Shown: piece after piece, positions 1 to 9,500 of the stretch
How the letters are laid out: every line of letters begins with the position of its first letter
Position numbering within the stretch: position 1 is the stretch's first letter
Translations under genes and position numbers: made by a program
Notes under the pieces: generated by a model
What the model saw: only the letters and a program-made list of their open reading frames with translations
What the model was told of the DNA's origin: nothing
Database searches by the model: none
Source: Atopobium sp. oral taxon 416
GTDB lineage: Bacteria; Actinomycetota; Coriobacteriia; Coriobacteriales; Atopobiaceae
DNA length: 64,000 nucleotides
NCBI RefSeq assembly: GCF_018128285.1
Contig: NZ_CP072380.1
Coordinates: 1,178,001 to 1,242,000 of the forward strand
Direction of reading: 5' to 3'

Positions 1-626
1 CCCACCGTCTCCTGCCAAAAGATCGGGATCTACATCGACGAGTCGCTTGCAAACAACAGGGCAAGGTCGGCCATCCAGATGCTGAGAAAGGCGCACACGC
101 ACGGCCATGTAGTGCATTGCTGTGGCATATCGAACAAGAAGGTCTGCGTGGAGTGCTGCGCGTATGACTTAAGCGACGAATATGCCATCCTCTGCGGCAG
201 GGGCAGGCCCGAGGACGGGAAGCTCACAGATGCCCTTTCAGGTATCGTCGACAGCTTATGGGTCGCCACCGACGACCATGCAGGATATGCGCGCGTGGCT
301 CTCCTCGCTTAGGGTCTTCAAGCACACAGCGAGCGTGGCGAAGAAGGCCGTACACGGCGAGCTCGGGCTCGTCAATGCGATGCAGCGAAGGCTGCGCGAG
401 TTCCTGCTTTTTCCCATGGGGTCTTCTACGAAGTGGTTGGGGCACTTGTCTTGTCTGCTTCCTGTGGATAGAGCAGGTAAGGCATTCTGAGCGGGAGAAG
501 AAGGATATACTCTCAGGCCAGCTTGCAGGAGGCAGGTATGTCCATACCAGGCGTGCGCTCATAGACATAGAGCAGCCCTTCTGGAGCTATTGGAAGGACA
601 GGGGCGTCAGGTCGATCATGGTCTAA
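1..626 (+). pseudogene. IS1595/ISXO2-family transposase remnant (C-terminal part)
   Basis: The first 309 bases read in frame 1 without a start (the gene enters from outside the window) as a DDE-type transposase segment: IYIDES, then VHCCGISNKKVCVECCAYD, then CGRGRPEDGKLTDAL. The frame stops at about 310. The remainder is found in other frames: HTASVAKKAVHGELGLVNAM, then STKWLGH, then WIEQVRHSEREKKDILSG near 450-520. This order (IDE catalytic strand, CGxGxP, VNxxHxxLxxFL, STKWL...WF) fits IS1595-family transposases of Coriobacteriia. At least two frameshifts separate the pieces, so it cannot make a full protein. Family assignment rests on motif order alone. Confidence 0.6.
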
Positions 627-719
627 CAGCGAGATTCTCAAAAGGATCCTCCCCAGGAGCGTAGATCCCATCAATAAAGACATACAGAGGTAGTGCCTCA
701 TTGGTAGTCTTGTCCTTCA

Positions 720-1130
720 AGCTTCTGTCTTTCTACATACGCTCTTTTCAGTCAGGCTAGATACGGTAGCAGAAGAGCCTGCTGTGTCCCACAAGGCATC
801 GGGTATGTTTTGGGTACCTCTGGTAGAAACAACGCCTAGATACATATCCACCGGCGCCTTCTCGATGGATTCTTCTCTTCTGCTAAAGCGCCCCTATAGC
901 CACAGAGACAAACCCTACACCTTTAGGCTTTGGCATTGTGGGCGTGACAGTGCCCAAGTGGCGTAAGCTTCGCTTATAGTGGCCGGCACGATACCTTGCC
1001 CTTATCGTTGAAGCGCTCATACGTTTTAGCCCCAAGCAGCTGATCTGCTTCTTCATCGAGTCTGTTGTCGAGCATCTCCTCAACGCTTTTTCTGATCCGC
1101 TTGCCTAAGTCCTTCTGTGATACTCATCAG
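720..1130 (-). pseudogene. IS256 (mutator)-family transposase N-terminal remnant
   Basis: Read on the minus strand, three frames give consecutive pieces of a mutator-type transposase: VEEMLDNRLDEEADQLLGAK and TYERFND; then RYRAGHYKRSL with MPKPKG; then RREESIEKAPVDMYLG ending IPDALWDT. These match the usual N-terminal order of IS256 transposases (MxxHLGxxxYER, YRxGxYxRxL, VPKLRG, RRExSIEEAxxxMYLAGVSxRxIxDITEALWGT). At least two frameshifts are present and no catalytic domain follows. It is a dead fragment facing the MarR gene's strand. Confidence 0.6.
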
Positions 1131-1291
1131 GTATGGCTCTCACTGTCCTTTCGCTAGCTAGATATGGTTACGTGACACTTCACGCCGTAACGGGATCGGT
1201 AAGAACCTACCTTTCTTCATATACTGGCTAGCTGTGTGCTGCTGCCAAAGTGCGCAAGATATTGTACGCTGCCAAAACGTGCCAATAAAGA

Positions 1292-1323
1292 ACAGCGGGA
1301 GAAGCTTGTGTTCTTCCCGCTGT
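1292..1323 (-). terminator. Hairpin downstream of the MarR-type gene
   Basis: ACAGCGGGA and TCCCGCTGT form a perfect 9-bp stem with a 14-base loop. On the minus strand the stem is followed by TTCTTTATT. It lies about 90 bases beyond the stop of the MarR-type gene and may end that transcript. The T run is imperfect, so this is tentative. Confidence 0.4.
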
Positions 1324-1412
1324 AACTGCAATCCTCTATACAGCATGTGCTCTGCCCATTGTTCAATGCAACGCTGACAAATCACAGCTCTTCATTAGAG
1401 ACCTGAGTGTGA

Positions 1413-1982
1413 TCACTCACTTTCCTGCTCTTGATCCTCCTGGCCTTCTTGATTGGGATCGGCTCCACTAAAGACCGAGACAGCCTTGTCCAAGAGCCTC
1501 GTCAGCTCCTGGGCATCCTCAGAGCCCAGGACTACCTGCATGTTCTTCATAATATCGAGGAAGAAGGTGCGGGTGGAACGGACACGGTTCTTGCCTTTGC
1601 GGGTGATAATGACACGGATCTTCCTGGCATCATGTGAATCCTTCACACGCGTAGCGAGCCCGTCGCTCTCTAACTTGTCGATGATCTGTGTGATACGCGG
1701 ACGTGTCAGTCCGACTTCATCCGCAATTTTCACCGCAGAGGTATCGTTGTGGTGCGTGTCGAGGTAGAGGAGCACTGTTGCGCTTCCCTGTGAAAGGGCG
1801 CGTAACAGGGGAATCGTCTGGGAGTAGAGGCCCTCAAAGGCATCGAGGCACTGGGTGGCCTCATCCTCGTTGACTTTCACGTCGCTGTTCTTTTTTATTT
1901 TGCCTGCCTTTTTGGCAATCTCTTTTGCATGTAATACGTCTTCCGCTACTGCCTTAATAGACGTTGTGCTGTTATATCTCAT
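1413..1982 (-). CDS. MarR-family winged-helix transcriptional regulator
   Basis: A 189-residue protein with an N-terminal helical part and a central winged helix-turn-helix. The recognition region reads AVKIADEVGLTRPRITQ, followed by LESDGLATRVKDSHDARKIR, the classical MarR wing with its D-x-R signature. The C-terminal tail is acidic and repetitive (QEGQEDQEQESE). MarR proteins are usually dimeric repressors relieved by small ligands; the ligand here is unknown. The gene stands alone, divergent from the dapA leader, with an AT-rich upstream region and IS debris behind it. It is about 40 residues longer than a typical MarR because of a Lys-rich N-terminal extension. Confidence 0.8.
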   Translation of the reverse strand: MRYNSTTSIKAVAEDVLHAKEIAKKAGKIKKNSDVKVNEDEATQCLDAFEGLYSQTIPLLRALSQGSATVLLYLDTHHNDTSAVKIADEVGLTRPRITQIIDKLESDGLATRVKDSHDARKIRVIITRKGKNRVRSTRTFFLDIMKNMQVVLGSEDAQELTRLLDKAVSVFSGADPNQEGQEDQEQESE

Positions 1983-2279
1983 CGTTCTTCATCTCTTCGT
2001 ATTTAATATATAACCAGATTTTACGGCATTATGGCGTACAATTATTATTTAACTTATGTATATGCTTTCTAAAGAAATCCCAGCTATTCGTGGTGCGGAT
2101 GGATCTTTTTTACCATAAATAAAGTCCTAGTAAATTACTTCCCAATAAACCATGTCCAACTCTAAAAATGCGTCACAAAGATATAAAACGGACAGGTGTC
2201 TATAAAATAGAGGTCTTCATTGCCGGTATATTTCCATTACAGATATATACCCCGCAAGGCAGAAAAATGAGTATTATAA
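1983..2279. other. AT-rich intergenic region with divergent upstream regions
   Basis: About 300 bases without a convincing gene. It must hold the promoter of the leftward MarR-type gene and that of the rightward lysine-riboswitch transcript. A TATAAAAT stretch near 2200-2207 could be the minus-10 element for the dap leader, but no good minus-35 hexamer at correct spacing was found. Nothing else was recognised. Confidence 0.4.
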
Positions 2280-2436
2280 ATTCAATAGAGGCGCCGAGAG
2301 ATGAACGATCAGGGAACCGGCGGACTGAGATCCTTTCGGGAGGCAGAATCCGCCGAGCAGATAGGTGGGGCACCGGCTATCTGTGGGCTTCGGCGAAAGA
2401 CGCCGGAGACTGTCTGCAGCATGCAGGAGTGCTATG
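2280..2436 (+). promoter_or_regulatory. Lysine riboswitch (L box) upstream of dapA
   Basis: The leader carries L-box landmarks in order: AGAGGCGCC at 2287, a central hairpin arm AATCCGCCGAGCAGATAG with CTATCTG and GGCTTCGGCG, and a 3-prime end GACTGTC, TGCA-gca-TGCA, GGAGTGCTAT. That end aligns with the 3-prime end of the Bacillus lysC L box (GGCTGTC, stem, GGAGGGCTAT). AATAG at 2284-2288 pairs with CTAT at 2431-2434 to close P1. The position directly before dapA, first enzyme of the lysine/diaminopimelate branch, fits. Known L boxes bind lysine and shut off expression. Recognised by eye, not by a covariance search. Confidence 0.85.
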
Positions 2437-2451
2437 ACTTGTGAATGGAAT

Positions 2452-2482
2452 GGTCGCCGACAGATGCTGCCGACGACCTTTT
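2452..2482 (+). terminator. Probable riboswitch-controlled terminator hairpin
   Basis: GGTCGCCG and CGACGACC form an 8-bp stem with one mismatch, directly followed by TTTT, between the end of the lysine aptamer and the dapA ribosome-binding site. Its position suggests it is the expression platform that forms when lysine is bound. The T run is short, so a translational mechanism is also possible. Confidence 0.5.
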
Positions 2483-2516
2483 GCGTATAGATGGGCCTAA
2501 AGAAAGAAGGCAATCC

Positions 2517-3407
2517 ATGGACTTGAAGAACTTGACCGGTTCTATCGTGGCACTTGTCACGCCGTTTAATGATGACGGATCGATTGACTATGCCTCACTC
2601 GATAAGATCCTGGAATTCCAGGTGAACAATGGTACGGACGGTATCCTGATCCTCGGCACCTCAGGGGAATCGGCGACGATGACGAACGCAGAGGATCTGG
2701 CTGTCGCAAAGTTTGCGGTTGAGCACGTGAACGGTGCGGCGCCGATTATCGGCGGCGCCGGCTCCAATTGTACCCGTGAGAGCTACAACAAGTCCCTCGC
2801 CCTGCAGCAGATCGGGGTCGACGGCCTGTTGATCATCACCCCGTACTACAACAAGACCAACGAAGAGGGTATGTACCGCCACTTCAAGACTGTGCTCGAC
2901 GCAGTTGATCTGCCTTGCATCCTCTACAACATCCCGGGAAGGACCGGTTGTTCCATCTCTGTGAGAAACGTAGAGCGCCTCTCCAGGCATCCGAATGCCC
3001 TGGCGATCAAGGAGGCTTCCGGCTCGCTTGAGTACGTCTCCGATATCGCGCACTGTCTGAACAAAGATTTCGGCATGTTCTCCGGCAGCGATGACCTCGT
3101 GATTCCGCTCATGTCCTTAGGCGCTCGTGGCGTCATCTCTGTATGGGCGAACATTATGCCGAAGGAAGTCCACGAGATGTGCAAGAACTTTCTAGCGGGT
3201 AACCTCGAGGAGGCCCGCGCCACCCAGATCAGATGCATGGACTTGATCCACGCACTCTTCTGTGAGGTCAACCCGATCCCGGTGAAACAGGCATTAGCTG
3301 ATATGGACTTCTTAAAGCCGAACTATCGTCTGCCGCTCTATCCAATGAAGGAAGAGAATCACGCGAAGCTCAAGCGCGCAATGCAGGAGGTGGGTCTTCT
3401 TGACTAA
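2517..3407 (+). CDS. dapA: 4-hydroxy-tetrahydrodipicolinate synthase
   Basis: DapA condenses pyruvate with aspartate semialdehyde in the lysine/diaminopimelate pathway in the cytoplasm. The 296-residue (beta/alpha)8 protein has the usual length. GTSGES at 47-52 lies at the pyruvate-binding loop, Y137 in YNIPGRTG matches the catalytic tyrosine, and K165 in AIKEASG matches the Schiff-base lysine. I chose the ATG at 2517 because the protein then begins MDLKNLTGSIVALVTPF like the family and is preceded by AAGAAGG; upstream in-frame starts lie inside the riboswitch. The end overlaps dapB by 8 bases, so the two are translationally coupled and under the lysine riboswitch. Confidence 0.97.
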   Translation: MDLKNLTGSIVALVTPFNDDGSIDYASLDKILEFQVNNGTDGILILGTSGESATMTNAEDLAVAKFAVEHVNGAAPIIGGAGSNCTRESYNKSLALQQIGVDGLLIITPYYNKTNEEGMYRHFKTVLDAVDLPCILYNIPGRTGCSISVRNVERLSRHPNALAIKEASGSLEYVSDIAHCLNKDFGMFSGSDDLVIPLMSLGARGVISVWANIMPKEVHEMCKNFLAGNLEEARATQIRCMDLIHALFCEVNPIPVKQALADMDFLKPNYRLPLYPMKEENHAKLKRAMQEVGLLD

Positions 3408-4128
3408 GGTTGTACTCTCCGGTACCGGAAAAATGGGGAATGTGGTCAAAGAGTTGCTCGATGAGGCGTCCGACTTTGAGGTTGTGGGCCAGGTCGGGAT
3501 CGAGAATAAGGGCGATCTCGAGACCCTTCCCACCGCTGATCTCGTAATGGATTTCTCCCATCCGGGCATGCTTCCTGGCATTATCGACTACACCAAACGC
3601 ACTCAGGCCGATGTGCTCTGTGGCACTACCGGTCTTACCGATGCGGATATAGGTCAGCTCAAGAGCTTGAGCGACAAGGTCGCCGTGCTGTGGAGCGGCA
3701 ACTTCTCACTGGGTATCGCAGTTCTGCGGCGCATGTGCGAGGAGGTGGGCAAGTACCTCGGCGATTGGGACGAAGAGATCGTCGAGATCCACCACAATCA
3801 GAAGCAGGATGCCCCGTCAGGCACCGCGCTGATGCTGGCACACGCGCTTGACCCCAAGGGGGGGAAGCATCTGGTCCACGGCCGTGAAGGCATGGTGGGG
3901 CCACGCCCGAAGGACGAGATCGGTATACACAGCTTGCGCGGCGGCACCGTCGCCGGGACCCACGAGGTCTATTTCTTTGGGACCGACGAGGAGCTGACGT
4001 TGACGCATCGAGCTTCCAGCCGGGTGATCTTTGCGGAGGGAGCCCTTACGGCAGCGCGCAAGCTTGTGGACAAAAAGCCGGGTTGGTACACCTTCGATTC
4101 GTTGATATTTGGTGAAGACGGGAAGTAG
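3400..4128 (+). CDS. dapB: 4-hydroxy-tetrahydrodipicolinate reductase
   Basis: DapB reduces the DapA product with NAD(P)H. The 242-residue protein starts with TTG (VVLSGTGKMG), placed by the AGGAGGTG ribosome-binding site inside the end of dapA. GTGKMG at residues 8-13 is the dinucleotide-binding loop; EIVEIHHNQKQDAPSGTA carries the catalytic His and Lys and the DAPSGTA substrate loop. Length is slightly short of typical (about 250-270) but no motif is missing. No further lysine gene follows; a strong terminator and a broken gene come next. Confidence 0.96.
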   Translation: MTKVVLSGTGKMGNVVKELLDEASDFEVVGQVGIENKGDLETLPTADLVMDFSHPGMLPGIIDYTKRTQADVLCGTTGLTDADIGQLKSLSDKVAVLWSGNFSLGIAVLRRMCEEVGKYLGDWDEEIVEIHHNQKQDAPSGTALMLAHALDPKGGKHLVHGREGMVGPRPKDEIGIHSLRGGTVAGTHEVYFFGTDEELTLTHRASSRVIFAEGALTAARKLVDKKPGWYTFDSLIFGEDGK

Positions 4129-4197
4129 CTTCCTCCGTTTACCGAAAAGTATTTTTATCTGAAAGAGTTTATATAAAAATTATTTCTGTACCTTGAG

Positions 4198-4237
4198 GTG
4201 CATGAATGGGGCTTCGTGTCCCGTTCATGCACTTTTT
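4198..4237 (+). terminator. Rho-independent terminator after dapB
   Basis: GTGCATGAA pairs perfectly with TTCATGCAC, extended inward by GGG/CCC after one mismatch, and is followed by TTTTT. It ends the dapAB transcript 70 bases after the stop. Confidence 0.85.
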
Positions 4238-4344
4238 CTGTGTATGCCCTTAGACCCAATTTGGTCTCACTGGGTACGCGTTGCTGTGGAAAACTACCCT
4301 GCGGCCTACAGATCAGTACCAGCGGCATTAGACAGGGGGTACAG

Positions 4345-5486
4345 ATGGTTAACCGTTTCGTTCTGAACACAATTTCCTATCATGGCTCCAGCGCGATCAA
4401 AGAGATCCCGGGCGAGATCCAGCACCACGGTTACACGAAGGAGTTTGTCTGCTCTGACTTGGACCTCGTGAAGCTCGGCATCACTGACAAGGTCATCAAT
4501 TTGCTCGATGAGGCGAAGATCCTCTGGAGTCTCTACTCTGAGGATAAGCCGAACCCGATGATCCACAACGTCCAGGACGGCGTCGTTGCCTTCAAGAAGT
4601 CCGGTGCAGACATGATCGTCGCAATCGGCGGCTCCGCAAGGGCGGCTGACGTGATCGCTGAGAACTCTGAGTTCTCCGACGTCGTCTCCCTGGAGGGCAT
4701 TGCCCCGACCAAGAAGCACGCGACCCTCGCACTCGCAGCTCCGATCACCGCAGGTACCGAGGCTGAGGTCACGATCAACTATGTAATCGCTGACCCAAAG
4801 GAGGTCCGCAAGTTTGTCTGCGTCGACACCAACGATATCCCTGAGATCACCGTCGTTGATCCGGATATGATGGCATTGGTGCTCGCAGGGCTCACTGCCG
4901 CGACCGGTATGGATACGCCGACCCATGCAATCGAGGGCTATACCACCACGGCTGCTTTGGAGCTCTCCGATATGTTTCGCTACAAGGCTACTGAGACCAT
5001 CTCCCACAACCTGCGCGATGCCTACGCTGAGGCGAAGCGCGGCAAGCCGGCTCAAGAGCCGTGAGGAAATGGCGCTTGGTTAGTGCATCGTGGGCAGGGG
5101 CTTCTCGAACACCGGCCTGGGCATCGACCACGCAAGGGCGCATGCCCTCTTCGCACACTATGACACCCCGCACGGCGTTGCCTGCGCAATGCTCTTGCCG
5201 ATCGCAATGGGGTTCGACAAGCCAGCCGTGGCTGACCGCCTGGCAAAGATCGCCGTTGCTATGGGCGTCAACACTGACGGTATGTCCACCGACGCTGCCG
5301 CAGACGCCGCAATCTGTCAGCTCAAGAGCGACGTGAACATCCCGACCACCTGCAAGGGCTTGATCGAGGAGGATCTGGACCAGCTCGCCACCGACGCAAT
5401 GCACGATGCCGCTCAACCCGTGTGATGCAAGTCACGACGAGATTGTGGAGCTCTTCCGTAAGGTTATGCCGCAAGCGTACTGCTGA
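4345..5486 (+). pseudogene. fucO: Broken iron-containing alcohol dehydrogenase (lactaldehyde reductase-like)
   Basis: The translated pieces follow FucO-type group III alcohol dehydrogenases from start (MVNRFVLN) to end (SHDEIVELFRKVM), including PITAGTEAEVTINYVI and THAIEGY, and FSNTGLGIDHARAHALF in a second frame. Four lesions are visible. An in-frame deletion collapses the NAD-binding loop to VAIGGSARAADVIA (family GGGSPQDT). A frameshift lies near 5055-5060. An in-frame TAG at 5081-5083 stands where the family has Gln (MALG-Q). A small deletion near 5415 shifts frame again. The original would have reduced lactaldehyde to 1,2-propanediol. The decay looks recent because most codons still align. 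Confidence 0.88.
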
Positions 5487-5503
5487 TAAGCCTCTGATAT
5501 GAA

Positions 5504-5537
5504 AAATCCCGTGTGGTTTTCAAAGCCACACAGGATT
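5504..5537. terminator. Bidirectional terminator between fucO remnant and holin-like gene
   Basis: AAATCC-C-GTGTGG and CCACAC-A-GGATTT form a 12-bp stem with one mismatch, flanked by A runs and T runs. It can serve both the rightward dehydrogenase remnant and the leftward membrane-protein gene. Confidence 0.75.
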
Positions 5538-5591
5538 TGCAGTTTACAGCGCAATCGCTGTTCCGTTCTCGTTTTGTCCAGTTGCTCTTAC

Positions 5592-5948
5592 TCACTGAAT
5601 CAGCATATCGAGGAACCAGGAGAAGATCGATATCAGGAGCGCTGCCCACATAGCCGTGCCAAAATCAGGGACGATGATGCCGACCTGGAAGATCCCCTGG
5701 GTGATCGTGGAGGCAATTTCCAAGGCAAAGGCATTGACGAAGAGCGAAAAGAGCCCCAGGGTCAAAATCGTCAGCGGAAGTGCCAGGATCTGGAGCAAAG
5801 GTTTGATGGAGATGTTGACCAGGGCCAGGACCAGTGCGGTGAAGATAACAGCGGCATAGGTGTTTCCAACTGTCCGGATGGTGGGAACGAAAAAGATTAC
5901 AAGCGCGATAGCAATGGTTGTGGCAAGCCATTGTTCTACGAAACGCAT
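5592..5948 (-). CDS. Phage holin family IV / YvlD-like membrane protein
   Basis: A 118-residue, very hydrophobic protein with about four membrane segments (roughly residues 7-24, 32-50, 54-75 and 92-115). The conserved stretch LVNISIKPLLQILALPLT followed by LGLFSLFVNAF is the signature of the mycobacterial four-segment holin-like / YvlD family (PF04020). Most members are chromosomal and not part of phages; their role is uncertain, perhaps in envelope stress. The gene is single, divergent from the TrpR-like gene, and ends in a bidirectional terminator. Confidence 0.8.
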   Translation of the reverse strand: MRFVEQWLATTIAIALVIFFVPTIRTVGNTYAAVIFTALVLALVNISIKPLLQILALPLTILTLGLFSLFVNAFALEIASTITQGIFQVGIIVPDFGTAMWAALLISIFSWFLDMLIQ

Positions 5949-6106
5949 CGAGGTACACCTTCTTAAAGAACTGTGGGAAATATATCAGGGGTTTATTGTA
6001 CCCTAATGGGCCAGCTTGCCTTCAGGTGCTTGCGCGATGCGCTGCACTTTAGTAAGCTACAGTAGTTTAGCAGCCTACAGTGGAACGCAGCTATGTGGGA
6101 GGGACC

Positions 6107-6406
6107 ATGGCGGAAAGCCAACACAGAACAGAGGAAGAGACACGGTTGTTCGAAGCCTTCTGTACTCTGCAGGCCCCACAGGAGGTGCGGGCATTCCTCC
6201 TTGACCTCTGCAGCAAGAAAGAGATACAGGATCTGGCCCAGCGATTAGAAATGGCACGCCTGCTGGATACCGGAGCTTCCTATCTGGAAGTCTCAAAGGC
6301 CACCGGGGCTTCCTCAACCACGGTGAGCCGTGTCTCAAAGTGCCTGAATGGTCCCATCGGGGGCTACCGCGTGGTACTCAAACGGTTGAAGGAACAATCA
6401 GACTAA
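6107..6406 (+). CDS. TrpR/YerC-family DNA-binding protein
   Basis: A 99-residue helical repressor-type protein. Its core LCSKKEIQDLAQRLEMARLL and the helix-turn-helix YLEVSKATGASSTTVSRVSK match the YerC/YecD branch of the TrpR superfamily. The ATG at 6107 follows GGGAGGG; an earlier in-frame ATG at 6080 lacks such a site. Upstream, CTACAGT occurs twice (about 6056 and 6074), possibly an operator for autoregulation. Targets of this branch are poorly known, so no pathway is assigned. Two hairpins follow the gene. Confidence 0.85.
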   Translation: MAESQHRTEEETRLFEAFCTLQAPQEVRAFLLDLCSKKEIQDLAQRLEMARLLDTGASYLEVSKATGASSTTVSRVSKCLNGPIGGYRVVLKRLKEQSD

Positions 6407-6440
6407 ACTGCATTGTTTCAGAAGTACAGGTACTGACTCG

Positions 6441-6490
6441 ATGGGCATTTTATTGCCCATAGGTGCGTACACTCGTCGATGTGCCTTTTT
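6441..6490 (+). terminator. Tandem hairpins ending the TrpR-like gene
   Basis: ATGGGCA/TGCCCAT forms a perfect 7-bp stem at 6441-6460. It is followed at once by AGGTGCGT/ATGTGCCT, an 8-bp stem with G-T pairs, and TTTTT. The second hairpin is the likely terminator. Confidence 0.6.
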
Positions 6491-6555
6491 GTTGTGCACG
6501 CTGTTTGCTAGATTTATATACGCATGCCTAAATCAATCAACGAAATGGGAGCCTT

Positions 6556-9500
6556 ATGGCTGAACATATCATCGTGACCAATGCTGAGGGAATCGCCTCC
6601 GAACCGGTTCGGAAGGCGCTCAAGGAAGCACAGAGAGCCGGTGGGCGCCCCACCCTGTTTGTGCCGGGGTTACCCCAGCAAGATGAAGCCCAACGCGTGT
6701 TTGCGCAGGAAGGTCCCGATTTCTTCGGCGTCGATGTGACCAGCATGTCGAGCTGGCTCGAAGAGCGTTGGGAAGCCTGGGGAGATGGCACACACCTCGT
6801 GAGCCCGCCCGAGCGGACTCTGATCTTTCAGCAACTGCTCTCCGGTGGAGAGACGGCGAGCCTAACTCCCAATCCGGGTACCCTGAGGGTACTTGGACAG
6901 CTTGCGCGCTCCGCGCTTCCATATTTGCCACTCAATAGCGATGGGAATGTCGAGGGTGAACAGGCAAAACAGGCGAATCTCACGAGTGCAGAGATTGAAG
7001 CGATTGAGTGGGTCGCCCGCTATAGCAAAGAACTTTGTGCCCGTAACCTCACCGAAGGCTGTGTAGCGGCAGGCACTATAATCCAGCGCCTGCTTAAGGC
7101 TCAGGTTACGCTGCCGGCTGTCGTCGTCAGTGGCTTTGCGACGATGCGGCGTCCGCAGCGTGAACTCTTGGTTCAGCTTGCTCAGCACAGCCACGTCTGG
7201 ATTGTCTTTGAGACGGGAAATGAGGTGGCGACTGCGCAGACTGCTCAGCTCATAGAACAGTTGAAACAGGAAGCCGCTGCAGCTGACGTTGTGTGTGAGG
7301 TAGAGGAAGACCACTACAAACCACAAGCGGTACGCACTACGGGATTGACTGCCTTGAAGAATGCGATTTTCCAGGGTAGAAACGACCTCACCGCAGATGG
7401 CTCGGTAGAGCTCTTGTACCCCGCCGGCTCCCATGCAGAAGCAGAATTGATCGCGCGTCGTATTGAGGATCTGGTCAAACAGGGAGAAAGACAGATCGTA
7501 GTTGCGGCCCCCTCTGCGGAGCGGGCGTGGAGAGAGCTGGCCCCAAAACTGGTAGCTCGGGGTATCTCGGTTGAAGGGTCGATCAGTAAGAATCTGCTGT
7601 CCTGTGACGCAGGAAGGGCATTTCTGGAGTTTGCACAGAAGGTAGCAACGCTCAACCAGCTTGCCGAGAGTTGGCCTGAGCCCACACAGACTAAAGAGGG
7701 GGAGACAGCAATTCGACTCGGCGATATGAGCTGGTGGCCACCTGAAGAGCTGATTGACTTCTTCGAAAACGATATTGCCCAGATGAGTGTCTATCGAGCG
7801 CAGCGGCTCGATAAGCGCTGGAGAGGAGATCGGCTCCTCACCCCACAGGAAGTCCTGGGTACCCTGCAGAAGCAGAACAGCTGCTCTCCGATAGTCGCTG
7901 CAGCGACGAGAGAGCTGCTCAAAGGCCACATCGGTGGTGCTGCCATGAAGCTGGCAGAGCCCTATCTCAATCACACCGAAAATCGAGCGATCGATGACTA
8001 TGCGATCGATGCGGAAGGTGAGCAGGTGAATTTGCACAAGCGACCGCATGATCCCTATGCCGACGCAGAGGCACAGGGTGTTCTGCGTGGCGTGGTGAAC
8101 GCTTCTGCAGTACTGAGAAGTCAGGGCTTGCATTACGATCCCAAGAACGATTCCGCGGACAAACTGTGTGAGGTGGTCGAGTACTTAAAACAGCCTTTAG
8201 GGGAGACCACCGTATCCCTGCACCCCGCCGTTGAGGCTGGGGGATCACGAGGACGGGTGCTGATTGTCAGCAAATCGGAAGCTGCAACGATGGAGCCTGC
8301 GAGCGCCGATGTTCTGATCAGCTGCGCAGAGACCTCGACAGAGTCTGCGGTGGATGACGGAGATGATGTGGTGAGCTCGCTCTTTGAGCGGCTCAATATC
8401 GACCCTGCTCAAGATCCCATGATGTCAGCGCGTGCACGGTTCTACCGGATGCTGTGCGTGCCCATCCACAAATTCATCTGTGAGCGGACGCAGTTCGGTG
8501 CAGATTCAAAACAGTGTTTTCCCTCGGTCATGGTGCAGGAACTCTTAGGAGCCTATGGGATGAGCGATGAGAAACCGAAGCAGGTCAAGGCCTGCATTGA
8601 CAACCATATTCTGGTAACTGAATTGAGTGAATATGATGCGGCGCGCAATATCTCTGCCGAAGGTAAGAAATCTGAGGTCACCTCACATGAGAAAATCGGA
8701 CCAACCGGTTCGATCAGCAAGGCTTCACGTCCCTACATCTCGTTTCCTTCTCCAACGAAGGTGGAGCTCTATCATGGAAAGCCGGTTCTGTCCGCCTCTC
8801 AGATAGAGTCCTATCTCGAGTGCCCCTATAAGTGGTTCAGTATGAGAAGACTCAATTTAACAAACAGCGATGCTGAATTCGGCAACATGGAGATGGGAAC
8901 CTTCGTACATCGCGTGCTCCAGGTGACTGGCGAGCGAATGCTCACACAGGCGCTTGCGGGAGGTGGCATCTCCGAAGAGGATCTCAAACGTGAGCCGTGG
9001 ACTGAGGTAGCAGGATCTCGGGTATCGGATCCGAAGAGCTTAGAGGTCGCTCAGAAGCTTTTGAATGAGGAGTTCGATGAGCATCTAGCGCACCAATATA
9101 TAGTGAAGGGGAAGAATAGCCGTCCACAGGCCTTTGTACCCCATACTGAGGAGGATCAGGGAAAGCTAATGGCATTGCGGCAGGATCTGCTCTCTGCCCT
9201 GAAGTATCAAGGCGAACTCTTTGATGGGTTTGAGCCACGATTCTTTGAGTGGAATTTCGGTAAAGAGGAGCCGGTTGAATATGCTGGCGTCTACATGGTA
9301 GGCACCATTGACCGTATCGACGTCAATGCCCACAAGCAGGCGCTTGTGATCGATTACAAGCATCGTTCCGCGAATAGCTTCTTTAGCGACTACGCAGTTT
9401 TCCCTCCGAAGCAGACGAAGAAAAACGGGAGCAAAAAAGCGGAGCTAGAACCAGAAGGGGAAGAGGACCGACCCTTTGTGCTACCCAAGCATATCCAGAC

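Noticed and set aside
2280-2482. T-box leader before dapA
   Set aside because: No T-box consensus (AGGGTGGNACCGCG) is present, and the lysine aptamer landmarks fit in order.
5499-5966. Plus-strand open frame across the holin-like gene
   Set aside because: Very charged, low-complexity product, runs through a terminator, and lies opposite a gene with clear membrane segments.
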